This document shows, one piece after another, positions 12,301 to 26,375 of a stretch of 64,000 nucleotides of DNA. The notes below the pieces were generated by a model. That model was given only the letters and a program-made list of their open reading frames with translations. It did not search any database and was not told the DNA's origin. The first letter of the stretch is position 1; every line of letters starts with the position of its first letter. Position numbers and translations under genes: made by a program. The stretch is taken from assembly GCF_000283155.1 (NCBI RefSeq), contig NW_004454182.1, positions 3,776,630-3,840,629 on the forward strand, read 5' to 3'. Source of the stretch: Ceratotherium simum simum. Its lineage: Eukaryota > Chordata > Mammalia > Perissodactyla > Rhinocerotidae.

Positions 12301-14016
12301 AACTTGACAGAGTTTTCTGGGTTTTAGTGTTTTTGTTTTTCCTCCAAGTGGGCTCAAGTAGGACCATCATTTTGCATTAATTTTGTTGTGTATTAAATAT
12401 AAAAATAAATTAGTGTTCATATTAGAAGTGAATCTGTTAAACATGTTGAAACTTTAAATGTTTAAATTTTAAAAGGCAAATTTATATCTAGTATTTTCTA
12501 AATATTGATGAGTTTTTCAACTCTTTACAAGTTCGTACATATAGCATCTTAAATTCTGAAATTTAAAAAACTCTTGTTAAGCACAAAGCATTTAAAAGGA
12601 TTTAAAAATTTACTTTTTTGCAGTTAAAGGCAATTTGGTAAACTATTTAATCTTCCGATTTCCCCTTCTACTAACCCTTTTGTTAGACATTAGGACAGAA
12701 AAATCGTGTTTTCTTAGTTTAGCATTTCCCAAATTCATGTCAAACTGATCATCCACAGAGGCAAATAAGTTATTTTTTTCCCAAATAGTATTTGCTAAAA
12801 TACTTTTGTAAATTGCTAGCTTAAACCGGAAAAACTATTATTATTACAACAGGTAATAGGCCTCAGAAAGCTTAATAAGCAAAATTCAATCTGTAGGTTC
12901 TGCAACTTTAACAAGATATTATAATGTATCAAAATCCTATAACATTCCTGGAAACATTTATATCCACACACGTTCTTATTCCCCCTTATCTCCCTCCTAA
13001 ACCAAAATCTGAAAGAAACTTCTTATATTTGTTAAAGTCCAGCTGTTTAGAGGGGATTATTTTATTTAAGGCAGTTTAAAGTTGTATGAAGAAAATGGAA
13101 AAAAGTTAGAAGAACCAAGTTACTTCTCTTTTTCGCCTTAAAAATGTAATTATATTGCTAGTTCTTCAGTTTTACTGGGCTTTGTTTCTTTGTTCCTTTA
13201 TTTGTTTTCTATTGGGAGCATTTTCTAATATTTTTTTGGTAATTAAACTATAAACTAATCCTGATAGGGGTTTTGGCTGAGAAGTCTAAATTACACTCTT
13301 GTGTGGGGTCATAGACATTTTTCTGGGGGTCCGTTAGGAGATGGCCTGACCTTATTAGAACATGGTCCAAAAGAAAATGTGTATGATTATGAGAAGTTGA
13401 AAAGGGCAATGAAAACATGGTATAGTCCAACAGCTAATGTGGACGATGCTACTGATTAAGTATTTGAAGTGCACTTGGTGTTTATATTTTGTGCTGACTT
13501 CATATGTAGCAACCGTAATAAGGCCAGTTAGTGCCATCATGACATTTCTGCTTATCCAGATGTCATATAAATTCAATTAATTTCAACAGTATCTAGGTCT
13601 TCAAAGACCATATGCTATCTCTAGGGAATGTTTGTGCAATCTACTCTCCAGATGTGAAACCAGAGCTATGAACCACCAATTTTCTGATTCACAATTACAG
13701 TATATATGGTCTGATATCACCATCCATATGAAGGAAAAATGCAGACCTGCTTCATTCAATGTCTGATGTGAGGATATAAGCAGTGCAGTAATTTGGATGA
13801 TCTCACATTATGCTTGCTTAATTGTGCCCTACCACCCTTATTGTGCTCTACTCCAATGGATTTTGTGTGGAAATTAGAAATATAGGCAGCCAAGGAAGTA
13901 CATTCATCTTTCAAAATGATTTATTGTGTTTCCATAACTGTTAATAACTTCGTCCTGCAATGGATATCCCTTGTTAGAGAATCCACATATCTTTCTTGTT
14001 GCAAAATTCCCAATTC
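12301..14016. other. AT-rich intergenic sequence, no gene seen
   Basis: No repeat motif or exon is recognised. Open frames at 13248-13576 (minus) overlap one another and lack motifs. Confidence 0.45.
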
Positions 14017-14023
14017 ATATCCA

Positions 14024-14483
<460 letters not shown>

Positions 14484-14490
14484 ATATCTA

Positions 14491-17374
14491 AGCAAAGTTG
14501 AAGATGTCCTAGAGCATTCACACTAGATGGATTTATTGTGAAGGAGAAAGTGGCCAGAGAGGACCATGTGTGCACACGTGCATTGGAACAGGTGGCGTGG
14601 GTACTCAGATCACAAAATGAATGTAATTTAAGACAAAACAAAGATGAATTACTCTGACTCACACATTACCTGGTGTATCTTGTTTAGCCCTTCCATTTTC
14701 TTGTGTATTTTACTTTTTCCTTTCTTTTTCCTATTGATTATGTCATATCTCATGGAAAATCAAATTTTCACCCTCCATCTTTTTGGAAAGACTACAAGAG
14801 ATTTGCTTTACTCCAGTCTTGAACTGAGTGATTAAATGCAAATTAGAAAATAAATCCCCAAATCCAAATCTAACAATGGTTTAGGGTGCAAAACCATTGA
14901 ATATATTTCATAAAGATTTTTAAGCAAAAGAATTTTGAAATTTCAAATAAAGGTAGCACCCACTTGATTTGCCCATAGATGGCGGTAGTGGTGGTAGTTT
15001 TCATTCTGTTTAGTGGTCTAGTGGTGTTAGTGCTTAGTGTAAGTCGTATTTTTAGTACTTGGGGTCTTTTATATCTTTTGTTTATATATATATTTTTAAT
15101 TCTAAAAAAATTTGGTTAGACATATAGTGGTATCTTTCTCATTGGTCTCATTTGCTGTTCTTTAAAAAAATAATTAGATAAGAAGAAAAGGTCATGTAAG
15201 ACAAATTCTTTATGAAAAGTAAAGATTTCAAATGCAGAAGTGTAGCAAGGATGTTAAGCCCTTGTCAAGGAATATACCATTTCTATTTACCTCTTTTTAG
15301 GTAAAGTGATTTTAGTGAGTCTTCAATGAAGCCTACGTTATTCTGGAGTAAGTAGAAATGACTGAAAGGAAGTAGGTGTAGGGCAACTGGAAAAAGTGAA
15401 CTGAAACCAGAACTCAAAGCTTTGCACATTACAAGATTCATCTTCTCTGGCTAATATTCCACTTTATATTCAAATTAAATCTACAGTGATTAGTAGCACT
15501 TAAATTAGAGGCTCTTCCTGTGATGACACTGTTAGCTTGCGAGAAAATTAGGTTAGGAAAAAGAAGTTTGCTTTGATGAAGCACAGTTGCAAAATTATAT
15601 GTCAGTGTCTGCATCAGTTTATTACTTGGAACATAACTGAGAGGAAGTGGTATCGTAATAGTATTTTCATTCAAGGTTTTCATACTGGAAATGTTAATTC
15701 ATTTACAAAAACTAGATCCATAAAATTATTACAAATCTTGATTTCAGATCAGGTTCCCCTAAAATAGAAAATCTTCCAGTGTGCCTATTTCTGATCTAAA
15801 CACATAAAACCACGGTGCCGTTTCTCAAAGGTAACAACCCCACATTTGCTCTGCCTGAGGACTTTATTAGATTTAATGCTGAGAGCTCACAGTCAGCTAC
15901 TGCCGGTGAATCCCTTGGAAGTTGGAGAGTTGGATTATCTTTTGTCTACATTTCTCTTACACAGACTGTTGTTAACCTTCCATTCCCAACTTGAACCTCC
16001 TTAACAGCATTGCCAACCAGCAGCTACACCTCTGAGAGCCTCCAGCAAAATAGAAGCTGTATTTCATATCTAGGATGTAGTGTGGATTTCCAAGAAGAAA
16101 GGTAACCTGATCTTTTAACATGCTGTTTGTACTTGCAAAGTTTAGCACATCTGCATGATGATATTCCTTCTGGGAGATCAGCATGTAGATTATTGTGCAA
16201 CTTGCAGAGGTGATGGAAATATTTCAAGTTAGAGTCCTGAAATAAAGGAGATCATGGCCAGGAGAGTTATCACTTCACAGAGTGGAAAATGAGGTTCACT
16301 AGTTGCTAAATCAATAGAAATAAGGGTTGGTAGGAATAACTTAGGTACTCTTTCTTGAATCTTTTGTTTTCTTCTTTCTTTTATTTGTTTGCTGGTAATT
16401 TAAAAGATAGCAAGTATGGCAAAAGCTTAACTCATCATTATACAACTTCAATATTCCTGGTTCTTTATATACTACAAATACAAACACATGTCAAAATGCC
16501 CCAGGTTTACATAAGAATCATGAAAATTGCTTACTTATATCACATGTTAAAACTAAAATACATGTTTATGAATTTCCCCTTTCAGACACATGAAAATTAT
16601 GAAAAGAGTAGTGTTTCTCAATGTAACAGAAAATAAGAATTTTATCTGGTGCTAAAACGTCATTTAACAGAATAGTTCTATATTGTTTATTCCAGGGTTG
16701 CATGCTCTTGTTAAATATATAAACCAATACTTCATTATTAATACTCCGATTAGTTACCACAAAAGAGGATTGTACTTAAGCAAAAGTTTTGTTGCGTATA
16801 ATTCAATATTCTCATTCCACATTTAGAGATCATGGTTGAGGAAGTATTCTACTCAGGATATACACTTAATGTGAAGGAAACATAAGCAGGAAAGCAATAA
16901 GAAACAATATTATTCAATTTTCCCATAACTTCTGATCTTTTTTTACAGTGGCATCCCATGTTACAAGCATCTTTCCAATGAATGAGAAAATTCTCTCCTT
17001 TCATGTCATATTACCCCAAACCAAAACTCAGGGAAGGAAGGCTGCACATCACTCACAATGAGACTGATCTGTCATTCATGGCCTTGACAAGAACTTCAGA
17101 AGCAAACTCAGTATGGACTCCAAGATTACCACCCAAAACACTTATAGAATTTATGGCATGATGATTGATGCTTTACAAAATACGGAAACATTAACCCTTC
17201 TTGATAATCATGCTCATACTATAAATCACTGAAATAAACAGTTGATCCTAAATAAAAATATAATGTTTGGAATAGGAAACTAAGATTACTCATAGGCACG
17301 TTCCCAGTGGCCATACGACAACTCAAAAAATATTTCTCCCATCCATGGCATACATAATAGATCTTAAAACCATG
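14491..17374. other. Intergenic sequence, no gene seen
   Basis: No repeat class is recognised across nearly 3 kb. The overlapping open frames near 15438-15767 and 15972-16227 carry no motif I know. The 70-codon minus frame at 15972-16184 is the only one with ordinary protein-like composition, and it is too short to call. Confidence 0.4.
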
Positions 17375-17530
17375 GAGAGAAAAATCATAGAAGTTTAAAG
17401 CTGGAAGGAACCAAAATCAGTTCATAGAGCTCCGACACTTTCTGCATAAAGAGGCCGAAGATGAGGGGGAAGTCAAGTGACCTGCAAAGTTAATAAAGAG
17501 CCATACTAAACCCAGGTCTGGTAACTCACA
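17375..17530 (-). mobile_element. Possible ancient SINE (MIR-like), antisense
   Basis: 'tttaaagctggaaggaacc', then gaggccgaagatgaggggga, 'agtcaagtgacctgcaaag' and 'aaacccaggtctggtaactc' follow the layout of old mammalian SINE cores. The family is uncertain. Confidence 0.35.
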
Positions 17531-17934
17531 TTCCAATTTTGTTCTGCAATATGATTTAAAATATAAAAGTACTATGTTAGATTTTACCTTAAGATATCTG
17601 AAGCTTACTAGAAGAGTTAAGTTTTGCTATCATTCAGCTAAGGCCATATTGGAAAGGTCTGTGCCATCATTGTGTCTGCTCTGCAGGGCCACTGCTAAAA
17701 AGAAAGTGCAAATTTTTCTTACAGTATCCAGTCAGCTCATTATTCCTTTAAAATTTTTAATATACTTCAATCATTACTATATTCAGATAAGGTTGTGAAT
17801 TTTCTGGTATAAATCATTAACTTGAAGCCTTTAATTTTAACCAATAGACTCCCTACAAAATTTCTGTTATTTAACTATTTTGTGATAACTATGAAAGCAG
17901 TATCTGGGTCTATGACTAGGTTATTGGGTCAATA

Positions 17935-18080
17935 AACTTTTTCAAACAATTCATCAAATATTTATTGAATGCCAATTATGTTTGAAATACTGTATCATTT
18001 GTTATTCATGGTTGAGGAAGTACAACTTTTCTCTCAAGAAGTTTATGCATTATGTGAGTATAGATAATACATTTTACAGC
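17935..18080 (-). mobile_element. L2 3' end fragment, antisense
   Basis: 'catcaaatatttattgaatg' followed by 'ccaattatgtttgaaatact' and 'tctcaagaagtttatgc' is the antisense L2 3' end pattern (aaatatttattgagcacctactatgtgcc...ggagcttaca). Confidence 0.45.
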
Positions 18081-19214
18081 AGAACATTTGATTTGTCCTG
18101 AGAGAAGTTACATAAAGTGCTATATGGTTTCAAACTTCAAATCAATTACATTTGTTTGAGGATGATCAGGAAAGGCTTGACAGATCAGATGATATTTGAC
18201 TTTGTTCCAAGCACATTTTTTCCATTGTAAAAAATGTTTTTTATAACTTTTTTTTTTTTTTTACAAAAGAATACAAATTCATTATAGGGCAAAAAGATAA
18301 GCAGAAAACAAAATAATTAAAACATGTAAAATTCCATCACTTATAGAAATAGATCTCAACAATACTTGGTGCATATTATTTCATATATGCACATGCATAT
18401 TATGCATATTTTATTATTTAAAAGTAGATATTCCCGTGTAAATCAAATTTCATCCATGTTGAATATGGCTGTACATATTTTAACTTAAGAAAATGTCTTT
18501 CTTTTAATGTATTTTAATGTCCAGGAATAAGAAGTAGAGAGAAAAATTCCTGGTTGAAAGGAAGAGCATAGGAAGAGATAAGTGTGTAGTTAGGAAGCAA
18601 AGGAAGTTCCTTTCCCATTTGTGTAACAGAGCATGGATCATTTTGTCTATAGCAGAGACTCTTCTAAATCTAATTGAGCAGTTGAAGCTCTTAAATGCCA
18701 ACATAGTGTTTGTATTTGTTATACAATATGTAGTGATGTTTAAATTGCATTTTGGAATTTTACACCTCCATATAACCAGAGGAAAGAAACATCTTTTAAT
18801 TACTAATATTACAAGTATATAGAGATTATTCATTTCAGTTTTTCATACCACAGTGAGTAAATTATAATTTATTCTGTTACGAATATTCAGGGTCTAGCAT
18901 CAGGTTACTAATATTTAAAATTACTTATTACCTAAGGATTTTTTAATTCCACTTTTCTTAATATTAGTATTATAGCATTCTGCATTATCAGGTAATAAAA
19001 TGTATTGCTTTATTAGAGCTTCAACAAGGATAGGATACATCTTCATTTCCATTTAGGTAAACCAAAGAAAAAGAGACTTTATTACATTTTTCCCTGTTCT
19101 TTTTGGTGAAGTAGTAAGTGTAAGTAAAGATGTTTTAAATATATAAGTGCTAATTTACCCAAAGAAATTTTCCTACAATATGAAGGTTTAAACATCTACA
19201 TTTATATTTAGTCA
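18081..19214. other. AT-rich intergenic sequence, no gene seen
   Basis: Includes a T-run near 18248-18262. The 109-codon minus frame at 18504-18833 and the 67-codon plus frame inside it are mutually antisense and have no known motif. Confidence 0.45.
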
Positions 19215-19465
19215 AGCCAATCACAATAATAGTTCAAATGTATTTATCCCTACTGTGTGTTACAAACCGTATTACTCTGTGCCAGAAACCCCTTTAAAAT
19301 TCACAACAACCCCAATGGTTAGGTACTATTAGTATTACTCTCATGTAGTAGTTGAACTGACCGAAGGACAGAGATGATAACTAATAGGAACAAGGTTACA
19401 CAGCTGGTGAGGGTAAGAGCTGAGACCGTAACCCAAGTCTTTAGCCACTATGCAACACTACCTCT
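19215..19465 (-). mobile_element. MIR SINE, antisense, nearly full length
   Basis: 'atttatccctactgtgtgtt', then 'aattcacaacaaccccaatg', 'ggttaggtactattagtatt', 'acaaggttacacagctggtg' and 'taacccaagtctttagccac' match the full antisense MIR in order and spacing. Confidence 0.75.
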
Positions 19466-20386
19466 AATGATGAAATGAAGCTACATGTATTCTTTTAACA
19501 AAGAACACCTTTCAGTGAGGAATTTTTGTTCCTCTTGGTTGAAAATCTTTTCCGTAGATCAGTAGCTTCTACAAAGGAGACATTCTAATATTTATGATTG
19601 CATAGCTTTTAATGTTTAGATCAGCACTTTTTAAAACATGTTCTCTGCAACACTAGTTTCATGCAGTGTTAAAATGTATTACTTGAGGAAAGCTAGCTGT
19701 AATAAAGTAATTTGAGAAACTGGGGATTAAACAAAATTAAACAGACTTCTGTACTATGGTAATTTTAGAGACTTTAACAAGTGAAAAGACATTGCGACTC
19801 TTCAAGAGTAACAGAGTATGTCCAGTTTACTGTATGAAACCATCCGATGAATGAAAACTGTTGTATTTACTTAAATAATTAGGCAATTTTATTGCTCTTG
19901 CAAAATATGTTATATGATAGTAGGTGCTGGGTAAGGTATAGTATATTTCTACAACTGCTCTGTTTGGGGAGAGTTGGTTTGGGGGCAGATTGTTAATAGC
20001 TCAATATTTCCATTTGTACTGTATTAGAGAGGTACATCACCTTTTTCTAGGTTAGAGATATTCAAAACAATCTTATCTAACATTTGTAACCTTTTAGATA
20101 CTCATTTCATGCTGAAACAAAAGAATATAGAAATATTTTCAAAACTGCATTGCCAACTCTGCTTTTCAAAATTTGCACATGCCAACTTGTGAATTTTTTT
20201 TACTTACAATTTTAGGTACAATGTGGTACATATCATTCAGCTTAAAACATGTTGAAACTCAGTTCCAAATATCTACTTGAGAATATTTCTAATCTGTTTT
20301 ATTTACCAGTAGTGTGAAATTTTGCATCACCTATGAACATGTTCGATTAGAAGTACATTTACCTTATTTTTAAAAGTTGTTTAAAC
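19466..20386. other. AT-rich intergenic sequence, nothing recognised
   Basis: No open frame of note and no repeat signature. Confidence 0.45.
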
Positions 20387-20552
20387 CAGTGGTTCTCAAA
20401 CTTTAGAGTGCACTGAAATCACCAAGAAAGTTTGTTAAAACACAAATTGCTTATCAGTAGGTCTGGGTTGGAGCCAGAGAAATAGCATTTCTAAAAAGTT
20501 CCCAGATGTTATTGATACTGCTGGTCTCAGAAGCACACTTTCAGAACCACTG
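20387..20552 (+). mobile_element. MER5A non-autonomous hAT-Charlie DNA transposon
   Basis: The ends are inverted repeats: cagtggttctcaaactttag on the left and tttcagaaccactg on the right. The interior 'gtttgttaaaacacaaattg', 'cagtaggtctgggttggagc' and 'gttcccagatgttattgat' fits MER5A. The length of 166 bp is close to full. No clear 8-bp duplication survives. Confidence 0.88.
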
Positions 20553-20831
20553 GAAAATTAATTCTCAACAAAAAATATATGTCAATAAATAATTCTGATA
20601 ATAAAATTATTTTTAAAGATTATCATTCAAAATGGGACATTCTGATTTTTGGTTTCTCAGATTAAATAAATAACATTAATTATTCAATTGAATACTGATG
20701 TGGTATTTAAAATGCAATACTTTAGAACACCTCACACTCCCCACTATTTTTCAGATTAATGAATTAGTGAGATTTGAATTATTTGGGAAATATTACACCT
20801 AAAATCAATTGTGTGTTTAGTGTGGAATACA

Positions 20832-21007
20832 TTTTTTTCTTTTTTTTTTGCTGAGGGGGATTGGCCCTGAGCTAACATCTGTGCCCATCTTCCTCTATTT
20901 TATACATGGGATGCCGCCACAGCATGGCTCGATGAGTGGTGCATAGGTCCGTGTCAGTGATCCGAACCTGCGAACCCCAGGCCGCCAAAGCAAAGTGCGA
21001 ACTATCG
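20832..21007 (-). mobile_element. ERE SINE, antisense, 5'-truncated
   Basis: A T-run at 20832-20850 is followed by 'cctgagctaacatctgtgcc', 'cgccacagcatggctcgatg', and a tRNA-like head that stops at 'gcgaactatcg', losing the first part of the head. Direct repeats aatacattttt (20826-20836) and aacacattttt (21008-21018) match at 10 of 11, so the truncation happened at insertion, not later. Confidence 0.88.
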
Positions 21008-21018
21008 AACACATTTTT

Positions 21019-24000
21019 AATAAACCATGAGCTCCAAAACATAAAATGATAGTCTAGTCTCATCTGGATTCATTAGTGATGATAGAATAGATAGAATTGT
21101 TACCAGATGTCTTGATCCACTCATCTCCTCACCACCATGTGTGTTATGGAAAAGAAAGTGACAACTTACTAACTCTATAGACAATCTTCTCAAATCAAAC
21201 AGTATTTCTAGGTATATGGTCAGGAAGAACAGGTTACAGTGGAAAGGATTAGACGTACTGGATTCTATTCCTCATTGTTTCATTATCCTGTGTAGAGACA
21301 AATCATATACATTCTCTACACCTAAATCTCCTATTTGTGAAATGGAAGGATTTTGTTGGATGAGCTCTGAAATCTCTTGTATTTCTGAAACATACTGATT
21401 CTTCGTTTTTGCTGCTATAAATATTTTTAAACTCATTTTCTGAGAACACTGTAGTATTCTGACACCAGTCAGGCTCAGTTTTACTTATTTAGTGAAATAA
21501 ATTAATTAGGTGCTCTCTAATTGTAGTGGCCATAGCAAAAATCAATTGGAAGTCATTAAGAGATCATAATTACATTTCAGCAAGCTCTACTGTAATTCAA
21601 AATTCATGTTGCTTAAGTAAATGATAACTTCTAATAAACTCTCTCCCATTAATTTTAGAAAGATTTAGCAATTATAACGATCCTAGTTGTATCCACATAT
21701 TTACCACAGAAATACAGGAAAAGAGCAAGCATGGTGATTAAGCAGACAAGAGCAGAAGAAATAAATATAAATCTCTGAATATTTTCACCAAATTCATATA
21801 TATTTGATGTACATACACACATATCTAACTTTTTAGATTGCAAACATAACACTTGGATGAAGCAATCCTAGAAAGAAAATTGCCCTCCCAAATGTGAGTT
21901 AATGTTTGATCAAGTGTTAAGTTGATCTATACGTGAGGAAGACTCATTAGGGACCCAGAAGGAAAGTAAATCATAAGCATATTCAGGTGACTGACCATGT
22001 AAAATGTTTTAGATTAGGGTCAGAACCTCAAGTCCAAATTAAATACTTAGCTTAAAGAAATACTCATCAATTTGCAGTTAGCATGAGTGTGACCCACAAT
22101 CCACAAAAAAATAGCTGTTGATATGTGTGGGATCATAAGTCTAAAAATGACATTTACTAAAAGAGCAGAACGACCACATAGATCAAAGAAATTTCAAAAG
22201 AGCAAAAAATGGGAATTTTTTTTTAACTCAAGTGATCCTATTTAGAGCCATAATAATTTCAAGGCCCACAACAAAAAACAGTTTTTCAAACAGGAAGACC
22301 TGAGAGTAGCATTTTGATTTTGTGGCATATTGTGTTTTTAAAGCTGAAATAAGGTGGCTTGAAGAATATATTTATTGTTTTGATCAAGTCTTCTAGCCAT
22401 TTGTTTTTGAGGTATGCTGATAACATAATATTAATTCTTTGCCTTTAGGTTTCCATAGTATATTATTATTCTCTTATCATTGGCATTTCAATTTACCTGG
22501 TTCTGTTGAGATTAGTCATTCTTTTTAGTCATTTAATAAAACTCAAAGCAAACAACAGATTTAAAACTTGGTTATGATTATAAACCTGCAAACTTGGTTA
22601 AAATTATATCTGATTGCAGAGTGTGAGATATCTCCGGCTGATAGCCACATGGAAAGAAATAATAGGCAGTTTCAAAATACTAAAAGGTGTAACAACAAGA
22701 AGGGAAATCTGACTCATAACTTATTTTAAAAGAAAAATCTGGTTAGTGTCCATGTTCCCTAAATAAAAATGTATTCACTAAATGCATACAAGCAATGTGG
22801 CATTTTACTGACTAAAATAGATAATTAAGCAATGAAAATAATACAATTTTAAAACAATAAGAATACAGAGCATTTCATATACCAGACAAAGCCTTGTTGA
22901 TGGAAAACTTAGAAGCAACATAGATAATGAAAACAAATGACACAGGAATTGAAATTGATACAATTTGTAAAGGAAATATGAAGACAGAAGATACCGGAGA
23001 TGAGCTCAGAAACACCTCCACACTCCTGTAAGGAAACAACTCAGGTACATACATGGTTTTATATAGTATTTTTTAAAATAATCCATAGTAAAGAGTAAAT
23101 AAAGGAGGGTATTAGGGACTCAAAGAAATAAACAAATCCAGAATGTAAAATCTAGCCAGGAAAACAGACTCAGAGACACATAAATTTATGGGATAAAGAA
23201 ATAATTATTCAAACTAGTCATGATGAGGATTAATCTTATATTTTTGATAGAAAATAATATTATTAATGTGAGCTTTTTAAAAGAAATTTAGCAATATGGT
23301 TACAGGCATTCATTGTTAGCGTCATTAACCAATTTGAAAATGTCTACATGTAATAGGTGAGAATACTGAGTTGAACATTGAGAAAAGCAAAAATCTAGGT
23401 CACCCAGTCATATGGAAGAAGGACCTTAGATTTTCGAGAGGGCAAAGCTGTACAAATGTTGCACCAAATTATCGATGAATAAAATATATTCATTTTTCTT
23501 TTGCATAATTATTAAATGGACCTTAAATATTAAGTAGTTTTTGAGGTTCTGCAAATGAACTGAAATTTTTTATACACAACCACATTTCTACATAGAGCAA
23601 CGGTCAGGTGATGCAGTATTGCCCTGTATGTAGTATGTAGGATGGCCCTGTTATTCTACTTAAGGCTAGAGTTCTGCATGAAGTATGTGTAGACAGACTG
23701 ACTCAACCAAGATCAATCCGAATTTTGGAATTTTTCAAATTGGAACAAGATAAAGAGTTATTTCCTTTTAGTGGGCATGAAGAAGATGATGTAAATACCT
23801 GGTCGATTAATAGGCTTATTTCCTGATGGATTTCTTAGACTATGTTGGGAGAAATGAAACTAAGAGAGAGAGAAAGAAAATTAGAGATTAAGAGAGAGAG
23901 AGCAACCACTCCAAAAGTTTGGCTGTTTTACAAATATTGCATTAATTTTATTAATAAACAGAATTAGCCTAAGGCATCATGGGTTTGAAACAATAAAGTG

Positions 24001-24140
24001 TGTTGAATAATAATACACCATGGGATATTGAATCCCTTTTACCATATAATTATAGCATGTGAAAAAATGCTGTCAAAACTACCCCAGAAATTTTGCTTCT
24101 AACAATTAGTAGGAAAACCCCAAATGTTCAGAAATTGAGC
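21019..24140. other. AT-rich intergenic sequence, no gene seen
   Basis: No repeat or exon is recognised in about 3 kb. A GA-rich run with (GA)n lies near 23860-23905. Open frames of 60-65 codons are not supported by any motif. Confidence 0.4.
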
Positions 24141-24149
24141 AACACATTC

Positions 24150-25260
24150 TGAATAACCTACTGTCAAAATAAAAAAATCAAACAAAAAAATTGTAATATT
24201 TCTAACTGAATGATAATGAATAGCCAACATAAAAACTTTCTGAATACATACAATGCTTAGAGAAAAATTGATGTTTGAAAGTTTATATTTAAAAGGAAAT
24301 AAAAAGACTCAAATAAAAATCTATATTTTTGCCCTAAGAAACTAGAAAAATAAGAGCGAATTAAAGTCCAAATAGTAGAAAGTATAAATATAAGAGCAGA
24401 AAACAATGAAATAAATAACAGACAAATGCTAGAGAGAATCCATAAACTAAAAGCTGCATTTATTTGGAATAGATGAATAAAATTGATAAATATCTAGCAA
24501 GAAGTGTCAAGCAAAAAGAGAGACACAAATTGCCCATTTCAGAACTGAAAGTAGGGACATAGCTAAGCATTGTACAGACCTTAAAACGATAATAAAAGGA
24601 ATGTTATGAAAAAAAACCTGTATTTGAATACACTTGACAACATAGACTTTTAAAAACCTATGTAATTAAAATATTTTCACATAGAATTCTCCAGGCACAG
24701 AAGGCTTCACTGGTAAATTTTTATCAAACTTTTAAAGAAGGAAAAGTATCAATTCTACTCAAACTCTTTGAGGAAAAAAAGGAGACAGAAAAGTTTTCAA
24801 ATTCATATTATGAAGCCAGCATTACACTGACACTGAAAGTAGAAACGGATACTAAAAGAAAACTACGCACTAATATACCTCATAGACATAGAAACAAAAC
24901 TCCTTGACAGAATATTAGCAGGTGAAATTCAGGAATACACAAAAAGGACAAAGCATTCACAACTATGGTGAGTTTATTGCAGGAATGCAAGGTTGTTTTA
25001 ACATTAAAAAAATCAAATTTTGTAATTCACCATGTTAACAGTCTAAGAAAAGAAAAGTCATACGATCACTTCAACAGGTGCAGAAAAAGCATTTGACAAA
25101 TTCAACACCTCTTCATGATAAAATTTATTAGCAACCTAGGTATAGAAGAGAATTTCCGAAACTGATAAAGGGCATCCACAAAACACCTACAGTGAACATC
25201 TTATTAAATGGTGAAAAATAGAGAACATGCTTTCTATCTATACATTAAGACAAAGACACT
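24150..25260 (+). mobile_element. L1 LINE ORF2 remnant, sense, heavily mutated
   Basis: The text follows L1 ORF2 from the endonuclease/RT linker into the RT: 'aattgataaatatctagcaa', 'aattctccaggcacagaagg' + cttcactggtaaatt, 'tattgcaggaatgcaaggtt' and 'gcagaaaaagcatttgacaa', then 'gataaagggcatccacaaaa'. The last motifs correspond to the fingers and palm of the RT. Many stops and indels break the frame, and the copy ends before the FADD-box region. It lacks both ends, so it is an old truncated copy. Confidence 0.85.
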
Positions 25261-25543
25261 CAACAAACTCTCAAATATCTCATGTTATTGTGGAAAAACG
25301 TAAAAGATCCTTTGAAACAAAAATCCAGGAAATGCAAACATAAAATGTCCATTTTTCTCATCAAAATTTTAGTAAGACATTCAATTATGTTTCGAAATTT
25401 ACTGATTTGTCCTCTATATCCTTTTTCTTTCCTAAATTTGTATAAAGGAAGTGTAAATATGCAGGAAAATAACCATTCCATTAATTACTTCAAAGGTAAG
25501 AGCAGTTTCGTAGGGAGTTCATGAAATATACGAGATTAGTTTT

Positions 25544-25747
25544 CTGTTTTTTGGTTTTATTGATGAGAAAGATTGCCCCTGAGCTAACATCTGTGCCAAT
25601 CTTCCTCTATTTTGTATGTGGGACGCTGCCATAGCATGGCTTGATGGGCGGTGTGTAGGTCTGCACCCGGGATCCAAACCTGCGAACCCTGGGCCACGGA
25701 AGCGGAGCACATGAACTTAACCACTACACCACCGATCTGGCTCCAGA
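25544..25747 (-). mobile_element. ERE SINE, antisense, with perfect target duplication
   Basis: Tail 'cctgagctaacatctgtgcc', then 'gggacgctgccatagcatgg', then head 'ggagcacatgaacttaacca' and 'ctacaccaccgatctggctcc'. The 12-base repeat gagattagtttt occurs at 25532-25543 and again at 25748-25759 without mismatch. Confidence 0.93.
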
Positions 25748-25759
25748 GAGATTAGTTTT

Positions 25760-26254
25760 TTTATATCAAAATTTATTGATTGAATGAGATTTATTCTGAA
25801 AGAACAGGAAGTGTAACTTTGTAAACACATTTATGTATTGTAAATACATTTGTTTTGTTCATATTTTTGTATCAGAAAAGACTCTAACCCGGTAAAGATT
25901 TATTATGACAAATTCTGCTCCAAGTCTTTTATTTTAAAGATCACATAATCCTACTAATATTGATGTTATTTCCAGCACAATTATGGAACTAGAAATTCAC
26001 TTTCAGAGCTACTCATATTGGTATTCACAGATTAAAGTAATAGGAAAAGCAAATTATGAAAAATAAAGTTATTAAAATTTATTATAATATACTTCATCTG
26101 AAATGTACATTATTTATTTTTTAAAAACCATGGTTAGTTAATATTAACAAACTTAGGAAAAATTCCTGAAAAAAGAGAATATTTTCACAAGGGGGTCAAT
26201 TTGAATAATAGAGACTGTCTGATTTCATGAAAAGGAAACCACTGGTTTTAAAAC
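25760..26254. other. AT-rich intergenic sequence, nothing recognised
   Basis: No open frame or repeat signature was seen. Confidence 0.45.
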
Positions 26255-26375
26255 TATTTATTTCCATCCAACGTGTTTTCATTAAATGTCTATCACATGT
26301 AAGGAAATGTACTAATTACCACAGAATATATAAATAAAGATGAAACAGAGCCTCTACACTACTCTAGTTTTCTCT
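26255..26375 (-). mobile_element. L2 3' end fragment, antisense
   Basis: 'ttcattaaatgtctatcac' followed by 'gaatatataaataaagatga' and 'acagagcctctacactac' has the shape of the antisense L2 3' end. Diverged. Confidence 0.35.

Noticed and set aside
18504..18833. 109-codon minus frame, protein-like length
   Set aside because: No motif, AT-rich, overlapped by an equally open plus frame; chance is the simpler explanation.
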